NCBI GenBank assembly: GCA_017395425.1
Contig: JAFPUM010000014.1
Coordinates: 1 to 64,000, forward strand
From: Clostridia bacterium
Lineage (GTDB): Bacteria > Bacillota > Clostridia > Oscillospirales > Acutalibacteraceae
DNA length: 64,000 nt
Direction: 5' to 3'
Positions within the stretch are counted from its first letter, which is position 1; every line of letters starts with the position of its first letter. The notes under the pieces are model-generated. The model made no database searches. It was not told the DNA's origin and was given only the letters and a program-made list of their open reading frames with translations. A program made the translations under genes and the position numbers. Below, piece after piece: positions 51,662 to 59,743 of the stretch.

Positions 51662-54352
51662 ATGAAAATCAAAGGCTTGACAGACGCTGAAGTCGCCGCG
51701 TCAAAAGCAAAATACGGCGACAACAGCATGACCGAGCAGCCGGGCGAAACTTTTTGGCAAAAGCTGCTGGGCAATTTCGGGGATCCGATGATCAAAATCC
51801 TCTGCTTCGCGCTCATTGTGAACGTGGTGCTGGTGGTGCTTGATTACGCGGAATTCTATGAGCCGGTGGGCATCGCGGCAGCCATTCTGATTGCGACGCT
51901 GGTCTCGACGTATTCCGAGTACAACAACGAAAATGCCTTCAAAAAGCTCCAGGAGGAAGCCTCGCGCATTATGTGCAAGGTCTACCGCAACGGCGAAATC
52001 GTGGAAGTGGCGATCAACGATCTGGTGGTAGGGGACTGCATTCTGCTCCAGTCGGGCGACAAGATTCCCGCTGACGGTCTGATGATCGACGGCGATATCA
52101 AGGTTGATCAGTCGGTGCTCAACGGCGAAAGTCAGGAAGCCCGCAAGGTCGCGATTCCCGAAGGGTATGTGGAGCCGGACGAGCCGATGGATTTCCTCAA
52201 TGTGTACAAGGTGTTCCGCGGCGCGGTGGTATGTTCGGGCAACGGCGTCATGCGGGTCACGGTCGTGGGCGACAGCTCCGTCTATGGTAAGATTGCCAGC
52301 GAACTGCAAGCCGACGACGACAGACAGTCGCCTCTGCAGGTCAAGCTTTCGGCGCTCGCGAACGGCATCAGCAAATTCGGCTATATTGGCGGCGCGTTGA
52401 TTGCGGTAGCGTATCTGTTCCAGCGCTTCTTTGTGATGAATCAATTCAACGGTGCGAAAATCGGAGCGTATTTTCACCGTACAGGTGATGTGGTGCATGA
52501 CATCGTGAATGCCGTGATGTTTGCGGTGATTATCATCGTCATGGCGGTGCCGGAGGGACTGCCGCTGATGGTGGCGCTGGTGTCGGCGATGAACATGAAC
52601 AAGATGCTCAAGGACAACGTGCTGGTGCGCAAAATCGTGGGTATCGAGACTGCAGGCAGTCTGAACATTCTGTTCAGCGACAAGACCGGTACCATTACCA
52701 AGGGCAAGCTGGAGGTTGTCACCTTCATCAACGGCGACCTCAAGGAATTCAAGCACATCAGCGATATCCCCGACGAACTGGGCAACCTCATTACGCTGAG
52801 CATCAAAAACAACACCGATTCGGTGGTATCAGGCGAGGGAGCCAATCGTAAAATCGTGGGCGGCAACGCGACCGAACGCGCCGTATTGGGCTTCGGTGTG
52901 GGCACCGACAAGACCTTCCGCGCACCCAAGGTGAACAGCATTCCTTTCAACAGCACGAATAAATATTCCGCTTCCACCGTGGAGGGAGATTACAACATCA
53001 CCCTCATCAAGGGCGCGCCCGAAAAAATGCTGAAAAAATGCAAGTACTATTATGATACCGATGGCACCCGCAAGCCTTTGACACACGCGGCTGCGATTGA
53101 CGCCAAAATGGACGAACTGGCGGAACGTGCTATCCGCGTGCTGGCGTTTGCCACGTCGGACAGCGCCATTGCGGACGGCAGTCTGCCGGAAGATGACTGG
53201 ACGCTGGTGGGCTTTGTGGGCATCCGTGACGAGGTGCGTCCCGAATCCATCAAGGCAATTAAGGAAGTGCGCCGCGCAGGCGTGCAGGTGGTCATGATTA
53301 CGGGCGACCGGAAGGAAACCGCTGTGGCAATCGCCAAAGATGCGGGTATTCTCCGCAAGGACACCGATCTGGTCTATACCTCCGACGAGCTTGCGGGCAT
53401 GACCGACCGGCAGATTCGCAAGCAAATCCGCAAAATCCGCGTGATTGCCCGCGCGCTGCCCTCCGATAAGAGCCGCCTCGTGCGCATTGCGCAGGAGCGC
53501 AATCTGGTAGTAGGTATGACGGGCGACGGCGTGAACGATTCTCCCGCGCTGAAAAAGGCGGACGTGGGATTTGCGATGGGCGGCGGCACCGAAGTCGCCA
53601 AGGAAGCGGGCGATATCGTGATTCTCGACGATAACTTCCTCTCCATCGACAAGGCGATTCTCTACGGACGCACGATTTTCAACAGCATCCGCAAGTTCAT
53701 TGTCTTCCAGCTCACGATCAATGTCGCAGCCGTGCTGATTTCGTTCATCTGCCCGCTGCTCCAGCTTGACAATCCCCTCTCCGTCACCCAGATTCTGTGG
53801 GTCAACCTCGTCATGGATACGCTCGCGGCACTGGCATTCGGCGGCGAACCGGCGCTCCGTCGCTTCATGAAGGAGAAACCCAAGAAGCGCGACGAAAGCA
53901 TCATCAGCGGCACCATGTGGTCATCGATTCTCACGGGAGCGGGCTATACGGTCATCATGAGCCTGATCCTCCTGCTGATGGGAGACAGATGGTTCCCCGA
54001 ATGGGCGAGAACCCCGGAGGGAATGCTCTCCGAAAACCATCTGACCGGTTACTTTGCCTTCTTTATTTTCGCGGCGGTATTCAATGCCTTTAACGCCCGT
54101 ACCGAAGAACTCAATCTTTTTGATAACATCGGCAGAAACAAGAACTTCCTGAAGATCATGGCGCTGATCACTGTGGTACAGGTGGCGCTGACTTATTTCG
54201 GCGGAGAAGTCTTCCGCTGCCACGGTATGACGGTTCCGCAGTGGGGGATCGTGCTGCTGCTGGCATTCACGATTATTCCGGTCGATTTGATCCGCAAGTG
54301 CATTCTGAAACTCGCGGCGCCCGAAGCGGAAAAGAAATCCGTAAAGCGTTAG
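51662..54352 (+). CDS. Calcium-type P-type ATPase
   Basis: Pumps a cation, probably Ca2+, out of the cell. The 896-residue protein has the N-terminal cation-ATPase segment, helices near 55-105, the A-domain with LNGESQEA, the M4 metal site PEGLPLMVALVSAMN, phosphorylation motif FSDKTGTITKGK (Asp near 345), nucleotide domain KGAPEKML, MVTGDRKETAVAIA-type loop (MITGDRKETAV), hinge GDGVNDSPALKKADVGFAMG, and the C-terminal helices with NLVMDTLAALAFGGEPAL. The overall pattern is that of type II (SERCA/PMCA-like) bacterial pumps. GGAGG precedes the start. Confidence 0.93.
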   Translation: MKIKGLTDAEVAASKAKYGDNSMTEQPGETFWQKLLGNFGDPMIKILCFALIVNVVLVVLDYAEFYEPVGIAAAILIATLVSTYSEYNNENAFKKLQEEASRIMCKVYRNGEIVEVAINDLVVGDCILLQSGDKIPADGLMIDGDIKVDQSVLNGESQEARKVAIPEGYVEPDEPMDFLNVYKVFRGAVVCSGNGVMRVTVVGDSSVYGKIASELQADDDRQSPLQVKLSALANGISKFGYIGGALIAVAYLFQRFFVMNQFNGAKIGAYFHRTGDVVHDIVNAVMFAVIIIVMAVPEGLPLMVALVSAMNMNKMLKDNVLVRKIVGIETAGSLNILFSDKTGTITKGKLEVVTFINGDLKEFKHISDIPDELGNLITLSIKNNTDSVVSGEGANRKIVGGNATERAVLGFGVGTDKTFRAPKVNSIPFNSTNKYSASTVEGDYNITLIKGAPEKMLKKCKYYYDTDGTRKPLTHAAAIDAKMDELAERAIRVLAFATSDSAIADGSLPEDDWTLVGFVGIRDEVRPESIKAIKEVRRAGVQVVMITGDRKETAVAIAKDAGILRKDTDLVYTSDELAGMTDRQIRKQIRKIRVIARALPSDKSRLVRIAQERNLVVGMTGDGVNDSPALKKADVGFAMGGGTEVAKEAGDIVILDDNFLSIDKAILYGRTIFNSIRKFIVFQLTINVAAVLISFICPLLQLDNPLSVTQILWVNLVMDTLAALAFGGEPALRRFMKEKPKKRDESIISGTMWSSILTGAGYTVIMSLILLLMGDRWFPEWARTPEGMLSENHLTGYFAFFIFAAVFNAFNARTEELNLFDNIGRNKNFLKIMALITVVQVALTYFGGEVFRCHGMTVPQWGIVLLLAFTIIPVDLIRKCILKLAAPEAEKKSVKR

Positions 54353-54380
54353 ATTTTATTCATTCAAAAGATTTGGTAAA

Positions 54381-54434
54381 AAACCCGATTCCGACCGTAT
54401 ATCAACCGTATATCACGGCGGAGTCGGGTTTTTT
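54381..54434 (+). terminator. Terminator of the P-type ATPase gene
   Basis: ACCCGA with TCGGGT plus CCG/CGG pairing, followed by six T. The loop holds an 11-bp direct repeat (ACCGTATATCA twice). Confidence 0.8.
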
Positions 54435-54541
54435 GTCATTTCATCCCGCTGATATATGAATGATGAATGAATAATCTATGAGATTTTGGTAAATCTTTCT
54501 AAATTCAGACAAATCTCCAAAAGTGTCGTATGGGAAATGGG

Positions 54542-54571
54542 TTGACATGGTTATGAAAATTATGATATAAT
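54542..54571 (+). promoter_or_regulatory. Promoter of citrate synthase gene
   Basis: TTGACA, an 18-bp spacer, then TATAAT. Confidence 0.8.
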
Positions 54572-54633
54572 ATACAAAAAAATAGAATTCATTACATTGC
54601 ATAATTATAAATATCAGAAAACAGGAGGCATTT

Positions 54634-55965
54634 ATGACAGAGAAGCAACTGAGACAATATGCGGCGGGGAAAAAAGGTTTGTGTATCGCAAACGATACGA
54701 TTTCGGATGTACTGTTCAGCGAATACGGGGTCAACCGCGGTTTGCGTGACGAAAAGGGAAAGGGCGTTCTGGCGGGTCTGACCAATATTTCCAAAATTGT
54801 TTCCTTCAAGAATATTGACGGGGAAAACCGTCCGTGCGATGGCGAACTGTGGTATCGCGGCTACAATGTTCACACGCTGATCGAGGCGTTGGGGGAAGAT
54901 GAATTCGGATTTGAGAAAACCGCTTATCTGCTGGTATTTGGACAGAAACCCAGCGAGCGTGAGGAAGCGGAGTTCTGCCGCGTATTGGGGGAATGCAAGC
55001 GGCTTCCGGTGAATTTTACCCGCAACGTCATCATGGAAGGACCTTCCAAGGATATCATGAATTCCATGACCAAGAGCATTCTCACGCTGGCTTCCTACGA
55101 TGACGAGGTCAACGCGGCGACACTCGAGAGCTGCATTCGGCAGTGCATTGAACTGATCGCGGTGTTTCCGATGCTGGCAGTCTACGGCTATCACGCCTAT
55201 AATCATTATGTCAATGACGAGAGTATGTACATCCACCGCCCGGTTCCGGCGCTTTCCACCGCCGAGAATATCCTGCGGATGCTGCGTCCCGACAGTTCCT
55301 ACACCAAGCTGGAAGCCAAGGTGCTGGATGTGGTGCTGATGCTGCATATGGAACACGGCGGCGGCAATAACTCGACTTTTACCACCCGTGTGGTCACGTC
55401 GTCGGGTTCGGATACCTATTCGTCCATCGCGGCGGCGATGTCTTCCCTGAAAGGACCCAAGCACGGCGGTGCCAATATCAAGGTCATGGAGATGATGGAG
55501 GATATCCGGGCGCACGTCAGGGATAAGACCGACCGTCAGGAAGTGCGCGCCTATCTTGCCAAGATTCTCGACGGCACGGCGTTTGACGGGAAGGGTCTGA
55601 TTTACGGCATGGGACACGCGGTCTATTCAGTGTCCGACCCCCGCGAACGGATTCTGAAATCCTATGTGGAGGCGCTGGCAAGCGAAAAGCATGAGCAGGA
55701 AAGCATCACCTTATACAATATCATCGAAGAAGAAGCGCCCAAGCTCATCGCGGAAAAGCGGCATATCTATAAGGGCGTAAGTCCGAATGTGGACTTTTAC
55801 AGCGGGTTTGTCTATGAAATGCTGGGCATACCGGTGGAACTGTACACACCGCTCTTTGCCATTGCGCGGATTGTAGGCTGGAGTGCCCACCGCATTGAGG
55901 AAATGATCGGCATGAACAAAATCATTCGTCCCGCTTATATGAGCGTGATGGAAGAAATCGAGTAA
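54634..55965 (+). CDS. gltA: Citrate synthase (citrate/2-methylcitrate synthase family)
   Basis: Condenses acetyl-CoA with oxaloacetate. The 443-residue protein has RGYNVHTLIEAL at the N-terminus, LMLHMEHGGGNNSTFTTRVV (active-site His near 245), GPKHGGANIKVMEMM, the second catalytic His in YGMGHAVYSVSDPR, and NVDFYSGFVYEMLGIP (Asp). It belongs to the si-type family and is longer than the 370-residue Gram-positive CitZ, with an extra N-terminal domain as in the 430-residue forms. No aconitase or isocitrate dehydrogenase gene is in the window; the use is probably glutamate synthesis. Confidence 0.93.
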   Translation: MTEKQLRQYAAGKKGLCIANDTISDVLFSEYGVNRGLRDEKGKGVLAGLTNISKIVSFKNIDGENRPCDGELWYRGYNVHTLIEALGEDEFGFEKTAYLLVFGQKPSEREEAEFCRVLGECKRLPVNFTRNVIMEGPSKDIMNSMTKSILTLASYDDEVNAATLESCIRQCIELIAVFPMLAVYGYHAYNHYVNDESMYIHRPVPALSTAENILRMLRPDSSYTKLEAKVLDVVLMLHMEHGGGNNSTFTTRVVTSSGSDTYSSIAAAMSSLKGPKHGGANIKVMEMMEDIRAHVRDKTDRQEVRAYLAKILDGTAFDGKGLIYGMGHAVYSVSDPRERILKSYVEALASEKHEQESITLYNIIEEEAPKLIAEKRHIYKGVSPNVDFYSGFVYEMLGIPVELYTPLFAIARIVGWSAHRIEEMIGMNKIIRPAYMSVMEEIE

Positions 55966-56024
55966 TTGTCATATAAATTAAAAACGTCGGCTTGTCTGAC
56001 GAATCAAAAGGGGTTGTAATCGGT

Positions 56025-56588
56025 ATGGCAGTCAATCTGAGAAAAGGGGAGAGGGTCAGCCTTTCCTCCCGGAGCAGCAAGGTCAACGGCATTATCGTCG
56101 GGCTGGGCTGGGACAGTGCGCAGATGGGCAGTGCGGCAGTGGACTGTGACGCCTCCGCCATTCTGTGCGGTCTCAACCGCAAGGCGTATGACGTGATTTA
56201 TTTTGGAAAAGCGCGCAGTCAGAACGACGCCGTTGTCTACACAGGCGACAGCCGCACGGGGGACGGCAGCGGCGAGGATGAACAGATTTATATCAATTTT
56301 ACCAAGCTCCCGCCGACGGCGGGATTGATTGTGGTGGCGGTCAATATTTACGATGCCAAAGCCAAGCGGCAGCATTTCGGCATGATCAACAACGCGTTTG
56401 TTCAGGTACGCAACTGGAAAACAGGCGAGCAGATGTGCCGGTTCAATCTGACCGACAATTACAGCGGCATGACGGGCATCATCGCGGCGGAAATCGTGCG
56501 CAGTGCCGACGGCTGGGACTTCGTGCCGATGGGACAGCCCATTCCCGAAGCCAGTCGGCTGCAATCCATTGTCAAACTCTATCAGTGA
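56025..56588 (+). CDS. TerD-family protein 1
   Basis: The 187-residue protein starts MAVNLRKGERVSLSSRSSKVNGIIVGLGWD, the standard TerD opening, with calcium-site residues in VDCDASAILC, HNAVVYTGD-like QNDAVVYTGDSRTGDGSGEDE, and C-terminal AEIVRSADGWDFVPMG. TerD proteins bind Ca2+ and belong to stress, phage and tellurite-response clusters; exact role here unknown. AAAGGGG lies ten bases upstream of the ATG. It lies 59 nt after citrate synthase and 28 nt before a second TerD gene. Confidence 0.9.
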   Translation: MAVNLRKGERVSLSSRSSKVNGIIVGLGWDSAQMGSAAVDCDASAILCGLNRKAYDVIYFGKARSQNDAVVYTGDSRTGDGSGEDEQIYINFTKLPPTAGLIVVAVNIYDAKAKRQHFGMINNAFVQVRNWKTGEQMCRFNLTDNYSGMTGIIAAEIVRSADGWDFVPMGQPIPEASRLQSIVKLYQ

Positions 56589-56616
56589 CGGCAGCGTGAA
56601 AGGAGAATGATGTATT

Positions 56617-57189
56617 ATGACGTCTGAAAAACGGTTTTTGTCTGACAGCGTGTGTGTCCGCACGGCACTCTCGTGGGATACGGAGGGAAAGGCACCCTGT
56701 GATCTGGATCTGTCCGCCTTTTTGCTGGGTGCCGACGGAAAGGTACGCGGCGATAATGATCTGATTTTCTACAATACGGAAGTGGCAGTGCTGACCGAAG
56801 GTTCGTTCTTTCACAGCGGCGACAGTCTGACCGGCTCGCCGGGTGACGGTGTGGACGAAAGCATTCTGGCAGTGCTGGACAAGATTGACGCGGACATCTG
56901 CCGCGTGGCATTCTGTGTCACCGTCGTATCCGCCGAGGGAGAAAAGCGGTTGTCCTCCGCGTCTCACGCGGTCTTTACGGCGAACGTGGTGTCCGATCTC
57001 TTTGAGAAGGACGGACAGGAAATCTGCCGCGTGGATTTGCTTGCCGCTTACCCGGATACCGAGGGCGTAGCGGTGTTTGAACTCATCCGCTCGTCTGACG
57101 GCTGGGCGTATGAAGTGCCATCGCAGCCGGTCATGGGCAATCTGGCGGCTTTATGCGGCGCATTCGGGCTGGAGGTTGCAGAAGGCTGA
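56617..57189 (+). CDS. TerD-family protein 2
   Basis: The 190-residue protein is a divergent paralogue of its neighbour: VRTALSWDTEGKAPCDLDLSAFLLGADG, DNDLIFYNTE, HSGDSLTGSPGDGVDESI, and the end FELIRSSDGWAYEVPSQPV. The Asp-rich calcium-binding positions are kept. The N-terminal MSVNLxKGE start is replaced by MTSEKRFLSDSVCV. No TerC, TerZ or other ter genes follow; the transcript stops at the terminator downstream. Confidence 0.88.
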   Translation: MTSEKRFLSDSVCVRTALSWDTEGKAPCDLDLSAFLLGADGKVRGDNDLIFYNTEVAVLTEGSFFHSGDSLTGSPGDGVDESILAVLDKIDADICRVAFCVTVVSAEGEKRLSSASHAVFTANVVSDLFEKDGQEICRVDLLAAYPDTEGVAVFELIRSSDGWAYEVPSQPVMGNLAALCGAFGLEVAEG

Positions 57190-57223
57190 GGTTTTGTCTT
57201 CGGCGAGAAATACGAAAAAATAA

Positions 57224-57262
57224 GGGAGATATCCGCGCTTGATAGGCGGATATCTCCCTTTT
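57224..57262. terminator. Bidirectional terminator between convergent genes
   Basis: GGGAGATATCCGC pairs perfectly with GCGGATATCTCCC, with TTTT on the plus side and TTATTTTTT on the minus side. Confidence 0.93.
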
Positions 57263-57288
57263 GCGGTTGTGAGTTACGGAAAAACAAA

Positions 57289-58011
57289 TTAGCCCTTCAC
57301 CGGGCGGACGATGCAGAGCGGGGTCTGCTCATGACCCTGACCGAGGGGGTTGTCCTTGAAGATAGCGGACAGGAACTCGTCGGTGAGATCAGCCGAAGGC
57401 TTGCCGAGAATGTTGACGCCGATGTCATTGGCATCCACGACGATGACCTTGTTGCCGCCCATTGCTTCGGTGAATTGTTTGGCAGCCTCATGGGGCTTGT
57501 CCGGCGCCATTTTGGCATAGCCGTTATAGGGCGGGATGGTGCAGTCGCAGGGACCGTCGATGGCGCGGGCAGCCGGTCCGAGAATATTATAGAAGACGCC
57601 GCGCTTGCCGAAGAGCTTGCCGATACCGGCGATGACGGCGGCGAAAAGAATCTTGGGACGACCGACGGAGCGGATAGCGAGTTCCATCGTTTCCGGCATA
57701 CCCAGACCGATGCCGTAGGGGGATTTATAGACAAACTTGGTCAGGAATCGGGCCAGACGGGAGGGCTTGATCTCATTGATGGGGAAAGCACGTCCTTGGC
57801 TGATGGCGAGAATCTTTTCGCTCATATAGATCATGTCGCCTTCCTGAAGGTAAGGCTTGACCAGTTCGTTCAGCAGTGCCACCAGATCGTCGCCCGACTT
57901 GACGATAGGGGTCTTGACAGGATAGCGCTCAAAGCTGCCCGCATCGGTGGTGATGACGAGGTTCTTGCCCTCGTTGGGCTGAAAAGGCATATTCTGTACT
58001 GTCTCGCTCAT
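57289..58011 (-). CDS. CofE-like (F420-0:gamma-glutamyl ligase family) protein
   Basis: The product has 240 residues. EGDMIYMSEKILAISQGRA near residue 57, a central GRPKILFAAVIAGIGKLFGKRGVFY segment and IDGPCDCTIPPYNGYAKMAPDKP match the fold family of CofE. That enzyme adds glutamate to coenzyme F420 in archaea and actinobacteria. Clostridia do not generally make F420 and no cof gene is in the window, so another ligase or binding role is probable. GGAAAGAGGAAT precedes its ATG. Confidence 0.85.
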   Translation of the reverse strand: MSETVQNMPFQPNEGKNLVITTDAGSFERYPVKTPIVKSGDDLVALLNELVKPYLQEGDMIYMSEKILAISQGRAFPINEIKPSRLARFLTKFVYKSPYGIGLGMPETMELAIRSVGRPKILFAAVIAGIGKLFGKRGVFYNILGPAARAIDGPCDCTIPPYNGYAKMAPDKPHEAAKQFTEAMGGNKVIVVDANDIGVNILGKPSADLTDEFLSAIFKDNPLGQGHEQTPLCIVRPVKG

Positions 58012-58076
58012 AATTGACGATTCCTCTTTCCGATATATTTTTTTACCATGAAAAACAGGGTGTTTCCATGTTCCCC

Positions 58077-58105
58077 ATTATAGTACTTCCCCGCCGAAAA
58101 TGCAA
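58077..58105 (-). promoter_or_regulatory. Promoter of the CofE-like gene
   Basis: Reverse strand: TTGCAT (58100-58105), a 17-bp spacer, then TATAAT (58077-58082). Confidence 0.75.
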
Positions 58106-58211
58106 GTGTTAAGCGTAACCGGATGAAAATTTATCCGTACTGCCCGATAATTGTGGAATTGGTGGAGAGATGTTGGTAACTAATGGGCAAAAGGACATGG
58201 AACGGCAGCCA

Positions 58212-59081
58212 TCAGCGCTTCTTCTTGAAGATGGTGCCCACAACGCGGGGGCCGGCATTGACGGCAATGGCAGCGCCGATCTGATAGTAATCCGCCGGGG
58301 GATAGCCGAGCTTCTGGGTCATGGCTTTGGCGAGGTCTTCGGCGACGTAGGGATCGTTGCCGTACACAATGCAATAAGGGGTCTGCGGCTCGATTTCAGC
58401 GGCAGTCATCTGTACGACGGTGGAAATCACAGGCTTTTCGCCTCGCACCTTGGTTTCAGTGGAAATGACATGGTCATAAATGCGCATGATGGGTTTGAGT
58501 CCCAGTGCGTCGCCCACAAAGGCGGCGGCACCGGGAATACGTCCGGATTTCCGGGCGTATTTGAGCGAATAGGGAGCAAAGAAGACGGTAGCGTTTTCCA
58601 CCCAGTGCGTGATGTAGTCGATGATCTCCGAAGCGCTGGCGCCGCGCTGTGCCATTTTGGCACCCTCCACCACGGGATAGCCGTAGGCTCCGGTATAGCT
58701 GCGGCTGTCAATGGAGGTGATGCGCATTTTGCCAACGGCTTCGGGATGTTCCTCAAAGAAGCTGTCCGCCGCCATGAGGGAATTGTTGTAGGTAGCGGAA
58801 CCGGTGCCGTTGATGAGGACGCAGATGAGATCGGTGACGCCGTCGCGGAACATCTCTTCATAGACCTCTTCAAATTCAAAGGCGGTCACCTGCGAGGTAA
58901 GAGGCAGACCGTCGTAGGATTCCATGATGTCGTAGAACTTCTCATTGTTGAAATCCACGCGGCTGACATAGGATTTGTCGCCCACCGCTATTTTGAAGGG
59001 GACGACCTTGATGTTATATTTTTTTTCATGTTTTTCCGAGATATCGCTCGCGGAATCGGTCAGTAGTCTGATTTTTGCCAT
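58212..59081 (-). CDS. DegV-family fatty-acid-binding protein
   Basis: The 289-residue protein starts at ATG (complement of 59079-59081), after GGGAGGAGAAC. MAKIRLLTDSASDISEK is the classic DegV opening, followed by LTSQVTAFEFEEVYEEM with the lipid-carboxylate contacts, and DSRSYTGAYGYPVVEGAKMAQ. DegV proteins (FakB) present fatty acids to the kinase FakA for use in phospholipid synthesis; FakA is not encoded here. It lies 86 nt downstream of a MarR regulator on the same strand. Confidence 0.92.
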   Translation of the reverse strand: MAKIRLLTDSASDISEKHEKKYNIKVVPFKIAVGDKSYVSRVDFNNEKFYDIMESYDGLPLTSQVTAFEFEEVYEEMFRDGVTDLICVLINGTGSATYNNSLMAADSFFEEHPEAVGKMRITSIDSRSYTGAYGYPVVEGAKMAQRGASASEIIDYITHWVENATVFFAPYSLKYARKSGRIPGAAAFVGDALGLKPIMRIYDHVISTETKVRGEKPVISTVVQMTAAEIEPQTPYCIVYGNDPYVAEDLAKAMTQKLGYPPADYYQIGAAIAVNAGPRVVGTIFKKKR

Positions 59082-59167
59082 AAAAATTGTTCTCCTCCCA
59101 CCGGATAGATGGTAAAAACGGGATGATTTCAAGGCTGTGATCGGTTGTATCAGAGCAGCCTGTGCGT

Positions 59168-59638
59168 TCAGGCCTCGCTCAGACCGGACGGCTGTCCGTC
59201 GGCAAGCGAGAATAAATTGTCGCTGATGGTAAAAAGAGTGCGGTAAAAAATTTCGAGATCGGAAACCGGAATGCTGCCGCTGATGTTATTGAGGACGCTA
59301 TCGATAATACGGTTGATTTCCTGGGTGACATGGCGACCGGCTTCAGTGAGGGTAAGCTTATTTTTGTACTTTTGTCCGTGATAAAGACTCTGCCGTATCA
59401 CATAGCCTTTTTGGGTCAGCTCGGTGATCACGCGGGAAATCTGTGCCTTATCAACATGACCTGCCTCGGAAAGCTCCGCGGCGGTCAGACCGTCCTGATT
59501 TTTGCCAAGTTGCACCAGAAAAAGAACGTGAGAGCTTTTCAGACCATAGGGCAGCATCATTTCGCTTTTGATCTTCTGAATACATTTACAAATCAGCGAT
59601 ACCGACACATCAAACAATTCAAAACGATCCTGCAACAT
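59168..59638 (-). CDS. MarR-family transcriptional regulator
   Basis: The 156-residue winged-helix regulator has LTAAELSEAGHVDKAQISRVITEL (recognition helix) and the wing SLYHGQKYKNKLTLTEAG, flanked by helices for dimerisation. The start is ATG at the complement of 59636-59638, eight bases after AAAGGAG. Its promoter carries a palindrome, implying autoregulation. As DegV lies directly downstream, it may control fatty-acid uptake; that is inference. Confidence 0.9.
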   Translation of the reverse strand: MLQDRFELFDVSVSLICKCIQKIKSEMMLPYGLKSSHVLFLVQLGKNQDGLTAAELSEAGHVDKAQISRVITELTQKGYVIRQSLYHGQKYKNKLTLTEAGRHVTQEINRIIDSVLNNISGSIPVSDLEIFYRTLFTISDNLFSLADGQPSGLSEA

Positions 59639-59689
59639 GGTTATGCTCCTTTCCGGCGATTCCTGCATTTTATAACTTCCTGTCACTTA

Positions 59690-59719
59690 ATTATAAAGGG
59701 AAATCGTTGATATGTCAAC
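59690..59719 (-). promoter_or_regulatory. Promoter and palindromic operator of the MarR gene
   Basis: Reverse strand: TTGACA (59713-59718), a 17-bp spacer, TATAAT (59690-59695). GTTGATATGTCAAC (59706-59719), with GTTGA/TCAAC arms, covers the -35 hexamer and has the size of a MarR box. Confidence 0.85.
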
Positions 59720-59743
59720 AACTATTTGATCGAAGAACAAGTT

